From NCBI GenBank assembly GCA_032358255.1, contig JAULBX010030928.1:1-64000 (forward strand): 64,000 bases of DNA, written 5' to 3'. The notes under the pieces were generated by a model. That model made no database searches, was not told where the DNA came from, and saw only the letters and a program-made list of their open reading frames with translations. Positions 43,601-52,565 of the stretch are shown here, piece after piece (the stretch's first letter is position 1; each line of letters starts with the position of its first letter). This stretch comes from Heterotrichella gracilis (lineage: Eukaryota > Sar > Xanthophyceae > Tribonematales > Xanthonemataceae). The position numbers were made by a program, and so were the translations under genes.

Positions 43601-46600
43601 GTGTCGCAGGAGGTGGTGGGGCAGGTGGATGCGCAGGCGGAGGAGGCGCTGGCAGGAGGGGGGTGGTGCGTGGTGGTGTGGGGGGAGTGAGGGGAGCAGA
43701 TGGGTACTTGTTTGCCCACAGAGTGCAATTTCGACGTAGATAAGCAGCACCGATGCTGCTACCATATTTACATATCTCACGCATGGCTTGTATGTGCTCA
43801 CATGCTGGTACTCTGTTGCTTGGATTGCTGTATGCATGCATACATGCCCTCGTGCTGCATGCTGCCACGTGGCTGAATGGTGCATGCATGCTTTCCTCGT
43901 GCGCATGCCTGCACCGCTCACCCGTCCCCTCCTCCCTCCCCTTACCCTCCAGGGCTGACCTACAGCAGTTTATGCCCACACTGCTCACCACAGAGGATGC
44001 AGCCACCCTGCTAGAACAGTGCCCGGCAGTGCAGGCGGCGCAGCGGAACCCCGATGGCCCGCGTGGGGGTGCGCTGCTGTCCGCCACCTGCCTGGTCAGC
44101 GCATGCGTGCTGCGTGAGGCTGGGGAAAGGTCGGCTGCAGCGGCGCGGGGGGCGGCGGCAGAGGTGATGGAGCGGCGGGTGCGGGGGGCGAGGGCGGGGA
44201 AGGCAGAGGTTCAGGACGGTAGGCGCAGTTATTTTGGCATGCCAGGGTTGTGCACATGCAGCTGCGCCAATATAATGCCTTGCGCTTTAGAGCCCTGCAT
44301 TGCGCCCTGCATTGCGCCCTGCATTGCGCATTAGTGCCGATCTAATGTGGGTAAGTGCAACTTGTGATCCTGCCCTTGCTAGTCAATGGTGGTGCAGCCA
44401 GGTACTACCCTAGGTGATGCCTGTGCATAATGTGTGCTTAGGAGGCAGCACATACGAGGTGTCAAACTGCTCTTGCATAGCTCTGCCGTACATCTGATAT
44501 TCCTCTGACCCACGTGATGTCCCCTAGATGCCCCAGGCCCCAGCGGGAAGGGGGTTAAGCCAGGTGGTGCAGTAGAAGGGGAGGACAGCGACGATGAGTG
44601 GGGTGACCGGAAGGGCAAGGGCAAGAAGAAGGGGAAAAGAACGGGGAAGGCGCCTGCAGCCAAAGCAAAGGCTCCGCCCGCCAAGGTGAGTAGGGTTTTA
44701 GGGCGACAAGGATTGCGCTCCCCCTGGGCACCTGCAAAAGTCTGTGGGATTCACCATGGTACATACAGAAATAATGCAAAATCCGCCTTGCATGAAATCG
44801 TACAGGCGGTTATGACCTGCAATGTGGCACTGAGAGAAACGGCAGCAGCATGCATCAACATGTGGTGTCTGCATACACGCATGTGGTGACAATACCCTTG
44901 CATTTGTGCTGCGTTGCAGGGCGGCAAGGGCGCGCCTGCCTCCTCGCCTGATCCCACACCTGGCGTGCTCACCCCCGGCGGCCTCTCCCTGCTTGTGTGC
45001 CAGTGGTACCCTGACATGGAGGGGGCAGGGGAAGAGGGGGGGCTGGCGGAGGCCATGGCAGAGCAGGTGGGGGTGGGTGGGGGGTGGGGGTGGGGGGCAG
45101 TGGTATGTTAGGAAGGTTGTGTGCATTCAAAGAGGTGATCAACAGCAGTATACATACTGGGATGGGTTGGTTCGACAGGGTGCGACGTTGGTGCGACTTT
45201 GGTGCGATTAGAACCGCTGCCCTTTGGGAGTCCTGTGTCCTTTCCGGGCTGTGGCAGGCCTTCACTGTCCTTGTCGTAGTCGTGGGTGTTGTTTTGAAAC
45301 ATAATGCACTGTGCAAGTAGTTGTCTATATTACTATGGGACTGTCGGAAGATTTGGCTTGGGACATGGTGCACCTGCAAGCGGTATCATGCACCACCAGA
45401 TACACCACCATCACCATGCTCCAGCACCATTCCAGCGACATGCACCCACATCACCAGCACACCATTACGCATCCGAAATTCCCTTGTCATTTCCACTGCC
45501 ATGTCATCTTTCTCCACCTGAACAAGCATTGAATGCATGCAATACCCCCTCATCCACAGCTTTTGCCTGGAGCTGTTGCTGTGTACGAGCGCACTCTGGC
45601 CGCTGCTTTCAAGGCGGGTGCTGAGGCAAGGAGGCAGCGCAGGGAGGAGGCAGGGGGACAGCTGGCAAAGGCGGCGGAGAGGTGGGTCGAGGGGGGTTGG
45701 TTTGTGGGAGTGTGTAAGAGGGGAGGGACATGTTGGTCCAGGGATATTCGTGCGTATGAGCTTGTATGCGTCGTGCATGTTTCAAGCAATGCTGTGCGGT
45801 GGTATTGGTCGTGCGTGCATATCACTGGCCTAGAAACACAGCCACTCCTTTTCCAAGCCTGTCTACCATGTGGCCGTTGGCTGCCGTATTGTACACGCAT
45901 GCCATGTATGCATGAGGGGGTACGCTGGTGGCAGATACAAATCCCACCATCTTGTGCACGCACTGTCAACATGACATGCACCATTTGATGGTATGATATG
46001 CAATTCACCCCATTGGCCAGCCCTCCCCCTCACCCATGCCATGCCCCCCATAGCGCCTGTCCTACTACCCACCCACTGTTGCTGCACCCAGGTTCCAGCT
46101 GTACCTCAAGGGGTGTGAGGAGTTCACAGGGGATGAGGCCACTTGCTCTCAGCTGCAGCGCCACCTGCTGCGCACCACTGGCGGGGAGGCGCTGCACTGG
46201 GGGCTCAGGGTCATGGTGAGGGGAGGGTGATTAGTTAACTCATTAGTTACATGCATTTTGCCGGATGATCCCGGCAGTACAGCCAGACCAGGAATCAGCC
46301 TTGCACTTGGGGCTGAGGGACATAGTGAGGGGAGGGGGTGGTGGGTAGTTGGTTCATTACTTAAGTGCATACTCCGGAAGGTTGCGGCTGTGCAGCCAGG
46401 TCAGCAATCCGCCTTGCACAAGCTTGGGGCCACTCGGGTCTATCCTGGCATTGCGTGTACCATTATAGAAGGGGAGGGGGTGGCAGGCGTGGGTGGGTGC
46501 ACAGGGGGTTAATGGCCACCTGGCAACATGTTCATGTGCTTCAGCAGTAGCGTGTGTCTCCTGACTCACCGACAGCACATACACACGCCGTGAGCAGCCC

Positions 46601-48197
46601 ACTGGTACCCACAGTGTACAGGGATACCCCAGGGGTGTTGCCAACCCAAGTGGGACAATGCCAGTCACCATCGTGTTGTACAAGTAGCTTTAGAGTAAAA
46701 ATCGGCCTAAAGCCCTTTGACCCCCATTGAAAACATGGGCCATGCCTTGCTGTCCTTCCTTTCAACGTAACACCTCCGCTTCCCCCCCTGCAGGAGGTGG
46801 ACCTGGCCGGAGAGGGTGAGGGTGAGGCGGCGCCAGGTGGCGACCAGCCGCCAGCCTACACGCCATTCACTCCGGCGGAGCAGAAGGCGCTGCTGCAGCG
46901 GCTGCCCGCAGATATCAAGCCAGCTGCGCAGGCAATGGTGGAGGCGGCGGGAGGGGCAAGTGCACAGGTGAGGGGGCAATGTGTGTGGTTGCTTGGATTC
47001 AAAAGAATCAAGGAACAGGTATACTTGGCGCGTTGCTATGGGGTTGGGCCAGGCAATGTGTGGCAATGTATGGACGAATGAGCATGGTGTTGATTAACGT
47101 TACATGCAGATGGTTGACTGTGGTCTACCCTTGGCTCCACAGCCATTTGCCAAATTCCCCACAGGTAATAGTAGCTGACCCAACCAGCAGCCACATTTCT
47201 CACTATGCCCTTCTCATCTCTCCACATACACACATACACCTGCTCCCCCAGGCCTATTATTCTTCCCTTGAGGCTGCCAGTGAGGCGTGCGGGGTGCGGC
47301 TCAGGCGGCTGGACCGCAAGGCGGAGCGGGCGGCGGTGTCTGTGCACAGGCGGGCACTGGAGGAGGCGCTGGATGCGGAGGGAGAGCCGGCTGCTGCGCT
47401 GGCACTGGCGGTGCAGCTCATGGCAGTGCAGGTGGGTGGGGGGGTGCAAAGTCGTGTGCATTTGTTGATAAAAAAGCATTAGAAAAGACATATTGTTTCT
47501 AATAATGTCAATTACTATACTACTTAAAATTATAATAATTATTTTTCAATAATAATCTTGATTTTTTATCAAGCTAATTATATATACAGCCAAAAGTTAT
47601 TGTAATGCGCTACAGCTGGCCACGCATGCAGGCTAGTTGGTTAATTTTGCCAGCACACAGGTAAAACATTCAGAGAAATTTGTTGTGGCATTTTACTGGG
47701 CGTCGACCGCGCACAGCACCCCTTTGAATAGCCAGAAGGCGCTGTTGATTTGGATGCCACGCCGTATATTGAGAAGCGCAGCCATTGTGGTTCCGGCAGC
47801 ATCCATGTCTGCCACTCGAACCCCTCCCACCACTCACACCCTGTCCCCTGTGCAGGTGCTTGGTCGCGCAGTGAGTGTGCCTGGCCGCTGCCTGTCGGGG
47901 GTTATTGAGCGGGTGCGGGCGGGGGTGGGGGAGGACGCGCACGCGGTGGTGGCCGGGTACCACGGGAGGGTGGTGGAGGCGCTGCGGGCGGAGGGCGGTG
48001 GGGGTGCTGACAGGCTGAGGGAGGGGCTGGTGGCAGACTTACCAGCTCTCAAGGCGGCTGTGGGGGTGGGGGTGGCTGTGGGTGGGGGTGGTGAAGGCAA
48101 GGCACCACCACCAACCGTTACTGTGGCTGAAGGAGATGGGGAGGGTGTCGGTGGCGAATCAGATGGTGCGATGGCAGCTGCGCAACATGCTCCATGA
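40663..48197 (+). CDS. UFL1: E3 UFM1-protein ligase 1 (UFL1)
   Basis: Scaffold ligase that transfers UFM1 to targets such as 60S ribosomes at the ER. Fourteen exons give 823 residues (human 794): 40663-40728, 41199-41369, 41803-41986, 42365-42498, 42761-42838, 43340-43665, 43953-44218, 44528-44685, 44920-45066, 45560-45681, 46092-46215, 46794-46967, 47252-47431, 47856-48197. Family blocks in order: RLSERNVVELVSKL, VNGREYLTARHLRGEV, LLNVDLVHC, EGGVIFTDAHIARIK, SPTAVGPLTKELGLE, FYRQNGYIAYDTVAKLGI, LTTEDAATLL, and a Lys-rich acidic linker (exon 8). The exon 6 donor was set so that a Trp conserved in UFL1 is rebuilt across the junction. The last exon is recopied twice downstream. Confidence 0.93.
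41350..41488 (+). repeat. Duplicated 3' end of UFL1 exon 2 with its splice donor
   Basis: The end of exon 2 plus donor and early intron (GGCTGCCGCTGGTGGGTGGG, from about 41353) recurs at about 41427 as GGCTGCGGCTGGTGGGTGGG. Both copies continue with a GGCGCAGG stretch and a GGGAAACACA or GGGGAACACA stretch. The second copy sits inside intron 2 and carries a potential second GTGGGT donor. Confidence 0.65.
42110..42222 (+). repeat. Interstitial telomere-like repeats in UFL1 intron 3
   Basis: CCCTAAA-type units (CCCTAAATCCCTAAACCC, then CCCTAAAAC, and CCCTAAACCCC near 42210). They share the plant-type telomere motif with 29507-29552. Confidence 0.55.
42870..43010. other. AT-rich island in UFL1 intron 5
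   Basis: About 140 AT-rich bases at the donor side of a 500-base intron. No terminal repeats or frame are seen. Confidence 0.35.
44291..44326 (+). repeat. Three exact 12-bp tandem units in UFL1 intron 7
   Basis: GCCCTGCATTGC repeated three times without change, followed by a partial unit. Identical copies suggest recent slippage. Confidence 0.85.
46194..46425 (+). repeat. Tandem ~110-bp duplication of the UFL1 exon 11 end and donor
   Basis: Unit 1 begins in exon 11 (GCACTGGGGGCTCAGGGTCA) and crosses the donor GTGAGG. Unit 2 begins at 46303 (GCACTTGGGGCTGAGGGACA) and keeps AGTGAGGGGAGGG. Both continue with a CATTA stretch, TGCAT, a CCGG stretch, CAGCCAG and a CGCCTT or AGCCTT end. A third start (GCACAAGCTTGGGG) follows. 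Unit 2 is diverged and lies wholly in the intron. Confidence 0.65.
47465..47610. other. AT-rich island in UFL1 intron 13
   Basis: Very AT-rich for about 140 bases (TTATAATAATTATTTTTC and similar), in sharp contrast to the flanks. It is a candidate organelle-derived insertion or a remnant of a mobile element. Confidence 0.4.
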
Positions 48198-49093
48198 AGG
48201 CACCAACACTGTATGTGGCGGGTCCTAGGCATTGCGCCGTAGTGTGGCCTGCACAGTATGATCGGCTCTGTAAAATTCATGCTACTGCGTGGCATGGCTA
48301 GGTGACAATGATGTTGAAGTCGAGCACTCGGCATGCGCTGATGAGTACTGGAGGTCAAGGAGGCCCTGAGAGTTTCCCGGGGGCCATCCTCCGAGGAAGT
48401 TCCTGCACAAAGCATACCCCAGGTTGGACGCTCAGGCAAAAAAAACAGGCTAGGGTCTTGGCGCATGTGCAGGCAGACCACCAGGCCTGCCTAAGAGCGT
48501 GTAAGTTCCTGTGAAAGCTACGATATGCTTGCATGGCGAACCTGAGGGCTTCTCCGCTCAACCGAAACCCCAGGCTAGGGTATGTGCATCTGCATGCATG
48601 CGTTTTTATGCATGCATTTTTATGCATGCATGGGTTTCTCTTTGCCCATAAAGTTAGAGTGCACTCGTGAAGGTTGGGCTACGCCAGATTATTTGGAGGT
48701 GCTCGAGGGAGCAGGTGAGGGTTTGGGGAGGAGTCAAGTTTGTCTTTTCTGGTGAGGCATGCAAACTCACGAGCACCCAGCGAGCACCCAGCACCATACA
48801 AGGTTCCCTTCTGGAAATGTCGAGGTAATGGTGCATGTGGGCGGTAGGCGGTTGTGCCTGGGCAGAGGCTCAGCCTGGACTACAGTTGCAGTCTCTGAGC
48901 TCTTGCAAACATTTCCTATAAGACCATAAACGCCTACCCGTATTGGCTGCGTTGTGGGTAATGACCTGGCTGCCTGTACCTTGTAGGCTGTCGCTTGTAC
49001 AACTGACGAGTTTTATCAGTGGTACTCACAGGAGCCCTTGGTGCAGTGCAGTCGCCACACCCCCCAGGCGCCACACCAAAGACTACAGTCACC
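48198..49093. other. Spacer of repeat unit 1 (UFL1 3' flank to gene A)
   Basis: Holds the UFL1 3' UTR and the upstream region of gene A. Much of 48300-48830 is matched by 50200-50640, including CACAAAGCATACCC, CCTGCCTAAGAGCGTGTA, GCTAGGGTATGTGCAT and AAGGTTCCCTTCT. It contains dense TGCATGCA palindromes (48592-48632). A possible acceptor (CTCACAG before 49035) could join an upstream exon to gene A. Confidence 0.5.
48269..48273 (+). promoter_or_regulatory. Candidate TGTAA poly(A) signal of UFL1
   Basis: TGTAA 72 bases past the UFL1 stop. The duplicated copy downstream keeps it (CTCTGTAACG, 50154-50158). Confidence 0.5.
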
Positions 49094-49765
49094 ATGTCCA
49101 GCAACGTTAACGTCCACGAAGAACTGCGCAGTGCAAGAGATGAACTGCCGCAGGCTGTGGAGAATGTCAGAGGGTCTGCTGCAATAGCTGCATCAACATC
49201 TGGTGTCCAAGAGCTGGCCTCAAGTGCTGTGGTCGAAAGGGAAGATGGCCCAGTTGTTCCCAGTTGGAACCAACCTCCTCGCAAGCTTCGTGTTAAGCTT
49301 GGCACCAAGCCACTGCCCTTTCAACCAGCTGAAGGCAGCTTCGTATGGCAAATGCTACGCGAACTGGACAACCTGAGGCATCGTATTGACCTGGGCAACG
49401 TGTCACAAGTCCGCAAAGTGGCCTCACAAATTCTGGAGGCAACCGCCAGCACACAAGGGGGAGCTTTTGGGCCCAGCTTGGACAGCCATGTCATGAGGCG
49501 AGGGCTTGTGGAAGACACCCGCTACCTGGAGCTTGCAGGCAAACTCAACACAACCGCGGATGCCTTGATGTCCAAGGCAGACAAGATGCGCACAAGGAAC
49601 ACAGCACAAGGTTACTCGGCCAGCTTGCAAGTGCTTGATGAGGATGTGGCAAACGCAAGGGCACTGATATCTCCTGGCGTGCGGCTGCTGTGCCCTGAAG
49701 AGTGCCAGACAATTGACGACTATGAGGTCGCCAAGGAGGTATTTGCCTACAAATTTGGGTGGTGA
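49094..49765 (+). CDS. Unknown protein, tandem paralogue A
   Basis: An uninterrupted 223-residue frame with no intron, unusual here. I do not recognise the family. It looks mostly helical, soluble and charged, with no signal peptide or membrane segment. The C-terminal half (about residues 120-223) is strongly shared with the frame at 51230-51931: AFGPSL, LAGKLNTTADALMS, KMRTR, EDVANAR, SPGVRLLCPEECQTID and an EVFA-x-x-FG end. The N-terminal half is shared more weakly (AVENVR against AVEQVR; SWNQP against DWNQP; LGTKP against VGTRP). Maintenance of two open, diverged frames suggests a real protein. The start is the first ATG; an upstream exon is possible. Confidence 0.6.
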   Translation: MSSNVNVHEELRSARDELPQAVENVRGSAAIAASTSGVQELASSAVVEREDGPVVPSWNQPPRKLRVKLGTKPLPFQPAEGSFVWQMLRELDNLRHRIDLGNVSQVRKVASQILEATASTQGGAFGPSLDSHVMRRGLVEDTRYLELAGKLNTTADALMSKADKMRTRNTAQGYSASLQVLDEDVANARALISPGVRLLCPEECQTIDDYEVAKEVFAYKFGW

Positions 49766-49795
49766 ACCACTAAACCAGAAGCAGCAGCGTATGGA

Positions 49796-50165
49796 GGAAG
49801 GAAGGGTGGGGAGGCGCTGCGGGCTGCGGGTGGCGGGGGTGCTGACAAGCTGAGGGAGGGGCTGGTGGCAGACCTTCCGGCTCTCAAGGCGGCTGTGGGT
49901 GAGAGTGGTGACGGCAAGGCGCAATCGCCACGTGGTGCACCCGTGACTGGGGCCCCATGGGGGTGAAGGAGAAGGTGAGGGTGGCGATGGCGAATCAGGT
50001 GGAGATGGGGCAGCTGCGCAACATGCTGCATGAAAGCACCAACAGTGTAGGTGGTGGGTCCTAAGCATCATGCCGAAGCGTGGCCTGCACAATACTATTC
50101 ACATCAGTGACGAACGCGAAACGTTTTTTTGGGCAATCTTCGAAGTCGGGCTCTGTAACGTACGT
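49796..50165 (+). pseudogene. Second copy of the UFL1 last exon and 3' flank
   Basis: From the GGAAGGGTGG start onward it follows UFL1 exon 14 from about 47964: GGAGGCGCTGCGGGC, GGGGTGCTGACA, GGCTGGTGGCAGAC, TCTCAAGGCGGCTGTGGG, GGCGAATCAG, CAGCTGCGCAACATGCT, then the 3' flank GGGTCCTA and GTGGCCTGCACA. It has small insertions and deletions, lacks the rest of the gene, and cannot encode UFL1 alone. It lies directly after gene A; GCAGCAGCGTATGGAGGAAG marks the junction. Confidence 0.75.
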
Positions 50166-51229
50166 CACCAGGGTGCTACTGGGCATGCGTGGCTTGGCTA
50201 GGGGACAATTATGTTGAACTCGAGTACTTGCCATGCGTGCGTTGATGAGTACTCGAGGTCAAAGAGGCCATGAGAGGTCCCCCGATGCCATTCTCCTTCC
50301 TACACAAAGCATACCCTAGGCTAGGATGCTGGCGCTTGAGCAAGCAGACCACCATGCCTGCCTAAGAGCGTGTACGTTACTGTAACAGCTAAGATGAATG
50401 ACGAACACTAGGGCTTCTGAGCCTAAGCAAAACCCCAGGCTAGGGTATGTGCATATATGCATGCATGCATTTTTATGTTGTAAAAAGTGGGTTCCTATTT
50501 GCCCCTTTGCCCCTAAAGGTAGAGTACACTTGTGAAGTGGGCTACGCCAGACACTAGTTTACGGTGCTCGAGAGAGGGGGAGGCAGGCAAACTCACGAGC
50601 ACCCAGTCAGCACCTGCCAAGGTTCCCTTCTCAATAGAATGTACATGGGCCCACGAGTGAAGTATCGAGGCTGCCTTCAGCTGGGGTTTCAACTGCCACT
50701 GGCTTAGTGCCAACCTTACGAGGAGACTGGTTCCCACTGGGACCAGCTGCGCCATCTTCCGTGTACGCCACAGCACTTGAGGCTTGCCTGTTGTGGATGC
50801 AGCCTCTGACATGCTCCAGAGCCTTGTTGTCGTTCCTCTCCAGCACTGCGCACTTCTTCGTGAACGCTGCTCGACATGTTGACTGTAGTCTTGGTGTGGC
50901 GCCCCTAGGGAGTGGCGCCCACTGCTCCAAGGGCTCATGTGAGTAGCGCTGGCAGGAACAAGCAGCAGCCTGCAGGGGACCAGCAGCCAGACCATCACCC
51001 CACAACACAACCAATGCAGGTAGGTGGTTACGATCTCGTGAGCATGTTTCGGGCTTCTTTCCCTCGTTTTGAAAAACAAGCCATTGCTTCAAGCTGGTGA
51101 CAGGAGCATACTGTTTCTTGCTTGTTGATGTCTGTGACAACTTTTGAGGCCTGCCACCTGCCCATATGCATATATGCCAAACCTGCCAGGAGCCTTCACT
51201 ATCCTCACCTGCATCATTTTGCTGTGTAG
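50166..51229. other. Spacer of repeat unit 2
   Basis: The left part (50200-50640) is collinear with unit 1 at 48300-48830. The middle (about 50660-50955) is an inverted fragment of the gene A/B family, listed separately. The right part leads into gene B and has no match I could see in unit 1. Confidence 0.5.
50660..50955 (-). pseudogene. Inverted 5' fragment of the gene A/B family
   Basis: Read on the minus strand, it matches the start of gene A and its leader: GAGCCCTTGG, GGCGCCACACC, GACTACAGTC, CACGAAGAA, GTGCGCAGTG, GCCTCAAGTGCTGTGG, GAAGATGG, TTGGCACTAAGCCA and AGCTGAAGGCAGCCT. It lacks the conserved C-terminal half of the family. It is a partial copy in opposite orientation between two direct copies, so it arose by a separate inversion or insertion. 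Confidence 0.65.
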
Positions 51230-51931
51230 ATGACCTCCTTGACAGTCTACGCGACCAACAAGGTGTACCAGGAAAAGCGCGGTCCAGGGGAAGAAATGCA
51301 ACAGGCTGTGGAGCAGGTCCGACAGTCTGCTGCAGCAACATTCGGCAACCCACACTTGACTGTCAACGCTGCGGTGTACACCGCTGATGGCGCAGCCGTG
51401 CCTGACTGGAACCAGCCTGGCGGCAAGGTTGGCACCAGGCCTTTGGCGCTCCACACGCAAGCTCCAGGCAGCCTCCTGGAGCAACTTGCAAGCAGCAGCA
51501 GGTCCCTGCAAGCTGACCAGCAGCAAACAAATCAGGAGCTCAGGCGTGACCTTGACAGGATCATTGTGACACGCATCCGTAACGTGGCTTGCCAAATCTT
51601 GGAGGCAACCACCAGCGCGCAAGGGGGGGCTTTTGGGCCCAGCTTGAATAGCAAGGTCATCAAGACAGCGTCCATGGAAAGCAACCGCTACCAGGAGCTT
51701 GCAGGCAAACTCAACACAACCGCGGACGCCTTGATGTCCAGGGCAAACAAGATGCGCACAAGGTATACCGCAGAAGGTCACCCGGGCAACTTGCAAGTGC
51801 TTGCTGAGGATGTTGCCAACGCAAGGGAAATGATGTCTCCTGGCGTGCGGCTGCTGTGCCCCGAGGAGTGCCAGACCATCGATGAGTACGAGGTCACTAG
51901 GGAGGTGTTCGCACTCGAGTTTGGGGTGTGA
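51230..51931 (+). CDS. Unknown protein, tandem paralogue B
   Basis: An uninterrupted 233-residue frame, the paralogue of the frame at 49094-49765 and likewise without introns. I do not recognise the family. Shared C-terminal blocks are QELAGKLNTTADALMSRANK, LQVLAEDVANAR, SPGVRLLCPEECQTID and EVFALEFG. The middle has a Gln/Arg-rich stretch, probably helical (LQADQQQTNQELRRDLDR), with QILEATTSAQGGAFGPSL at its end. No signal peptide, membrane segment or catalytic motif is visible. The first ATG is used. It is directly followed by a third copy of the UFL1 last exon. Confidence 0.6.
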   Translation: MTSLTVYATNKVYQEKRGPGEEMQQAVEQVRQSAAATFGNPHLTVNAAVYTADGAAVPDWNQPGGKVGTRPLALHTQAPGSLLEQLASSSRSLQADQQQTNQELRRDLDRIIVTRIRNVACQILEATTSAQGGAFGPSLNSKVIKTASMESNRYQELAGKLNTTADALMSRANKMRTRYTAEGHPGNLQVLAEDVANAREMMSPGVRLLCPEECQTIDEYEVTREVFALEFGV

Positions 51932-51949
51932 GGTCTTTCACCAGCTGCA

Positions 51950-52205
51950 GCAGCGTATGGAGGAAGGGTGGTGGAGGCGCTGCGGGCTCAGGGTGGTGGG
52001 GGTGCTGACTCAGTGACAAGCTGAAGGAGGGGCTGGTGGCAGACCTTCCAGCTCTCAAGGCGACTGTGTGGTGGGGGTGGCTGCGGGTGGGTTTGGTAAA
52101 GGCAAGCACCAATAGCTGCGCAACATGCTGCATGGAAGCCTTAGGCACCGAGAGTGTACGTGATTGGCACTAGCCAGTGCGTCGTGGCCCGCACAGTATG
52201 ATGTC
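51950..52205 (+). pseudogene. Third, shorter copy of the UFL1 last exon
   Basis: It starts at the same GCAGCAGCGTATGGAGGAAG junction as copy two and continues with GTGGTGGAGGCGCTGCGGGC, GGGGGTGCTGAC, GGCTGGTGGCAGACCTTCCA, CTCAAGGCGACTG and CTGCGCAACATGCTGCATG. Internal deletions are present. After GTGGCCCGCACAGTATGAT the match ends, which marks the right border of the amplified region. Confidence 0.7.
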
Positions 52206-52565
52206 ATCATTGAACGAGACAATTATAATTGGGCAATTCTCCACATATATCTTGCCCTGAAGATTCCAACATAGATGACATTGTGGATACATGACACATA
52301 GCGGCCATCGTGATAGGTTTTTACAGCTCTAGAGCCCAACTAGGCTAACTAGGCCAGCCTGTAGGCTGTACGAATAGCTACAGTTCAATTGAGTTGCACC
52401 ATGATTGCTACAACTGCGCGGAGACTGAGTGAACTTGTGAAGCTGGCAAATAAGTTAAACATATGAAGCCTTCAAGGTCCAGTCGTCAATGACGTGGCAT
52501 GTGCACAGTGTACGAAGCACAGTATCCGCCATTATTGAGCGGCTCTGCCAAGCTTTAGCAAGTGG
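52206..52565. other. Spacer at the right border of the tandem array
   Basis: About 360 bases, AT-richer, with no gene. TTACA at 52321-52325 (TGTAA on the minus strand) is a possible poly(A) signal for the PLP enzyme gene on the right. Confidence 0.35.

Noticed and set aside
49424-50092. 222-codon minus-strand frame across gene A and the UFL1 exon copy
   Set aside because: It is antisense to the conserved C-terminal half of gene A. Conservation between paralogues follows the plus-strand frame, and the frame crosses a duplication junction.
50631-51353. 240-codon minus-strand frame in repeat unit 2
   Set aside because: Its C-terminal part is the inverted family fragment and its N-terminal part is antisense to gene B, so it is a chance fusion, not an independent gene.
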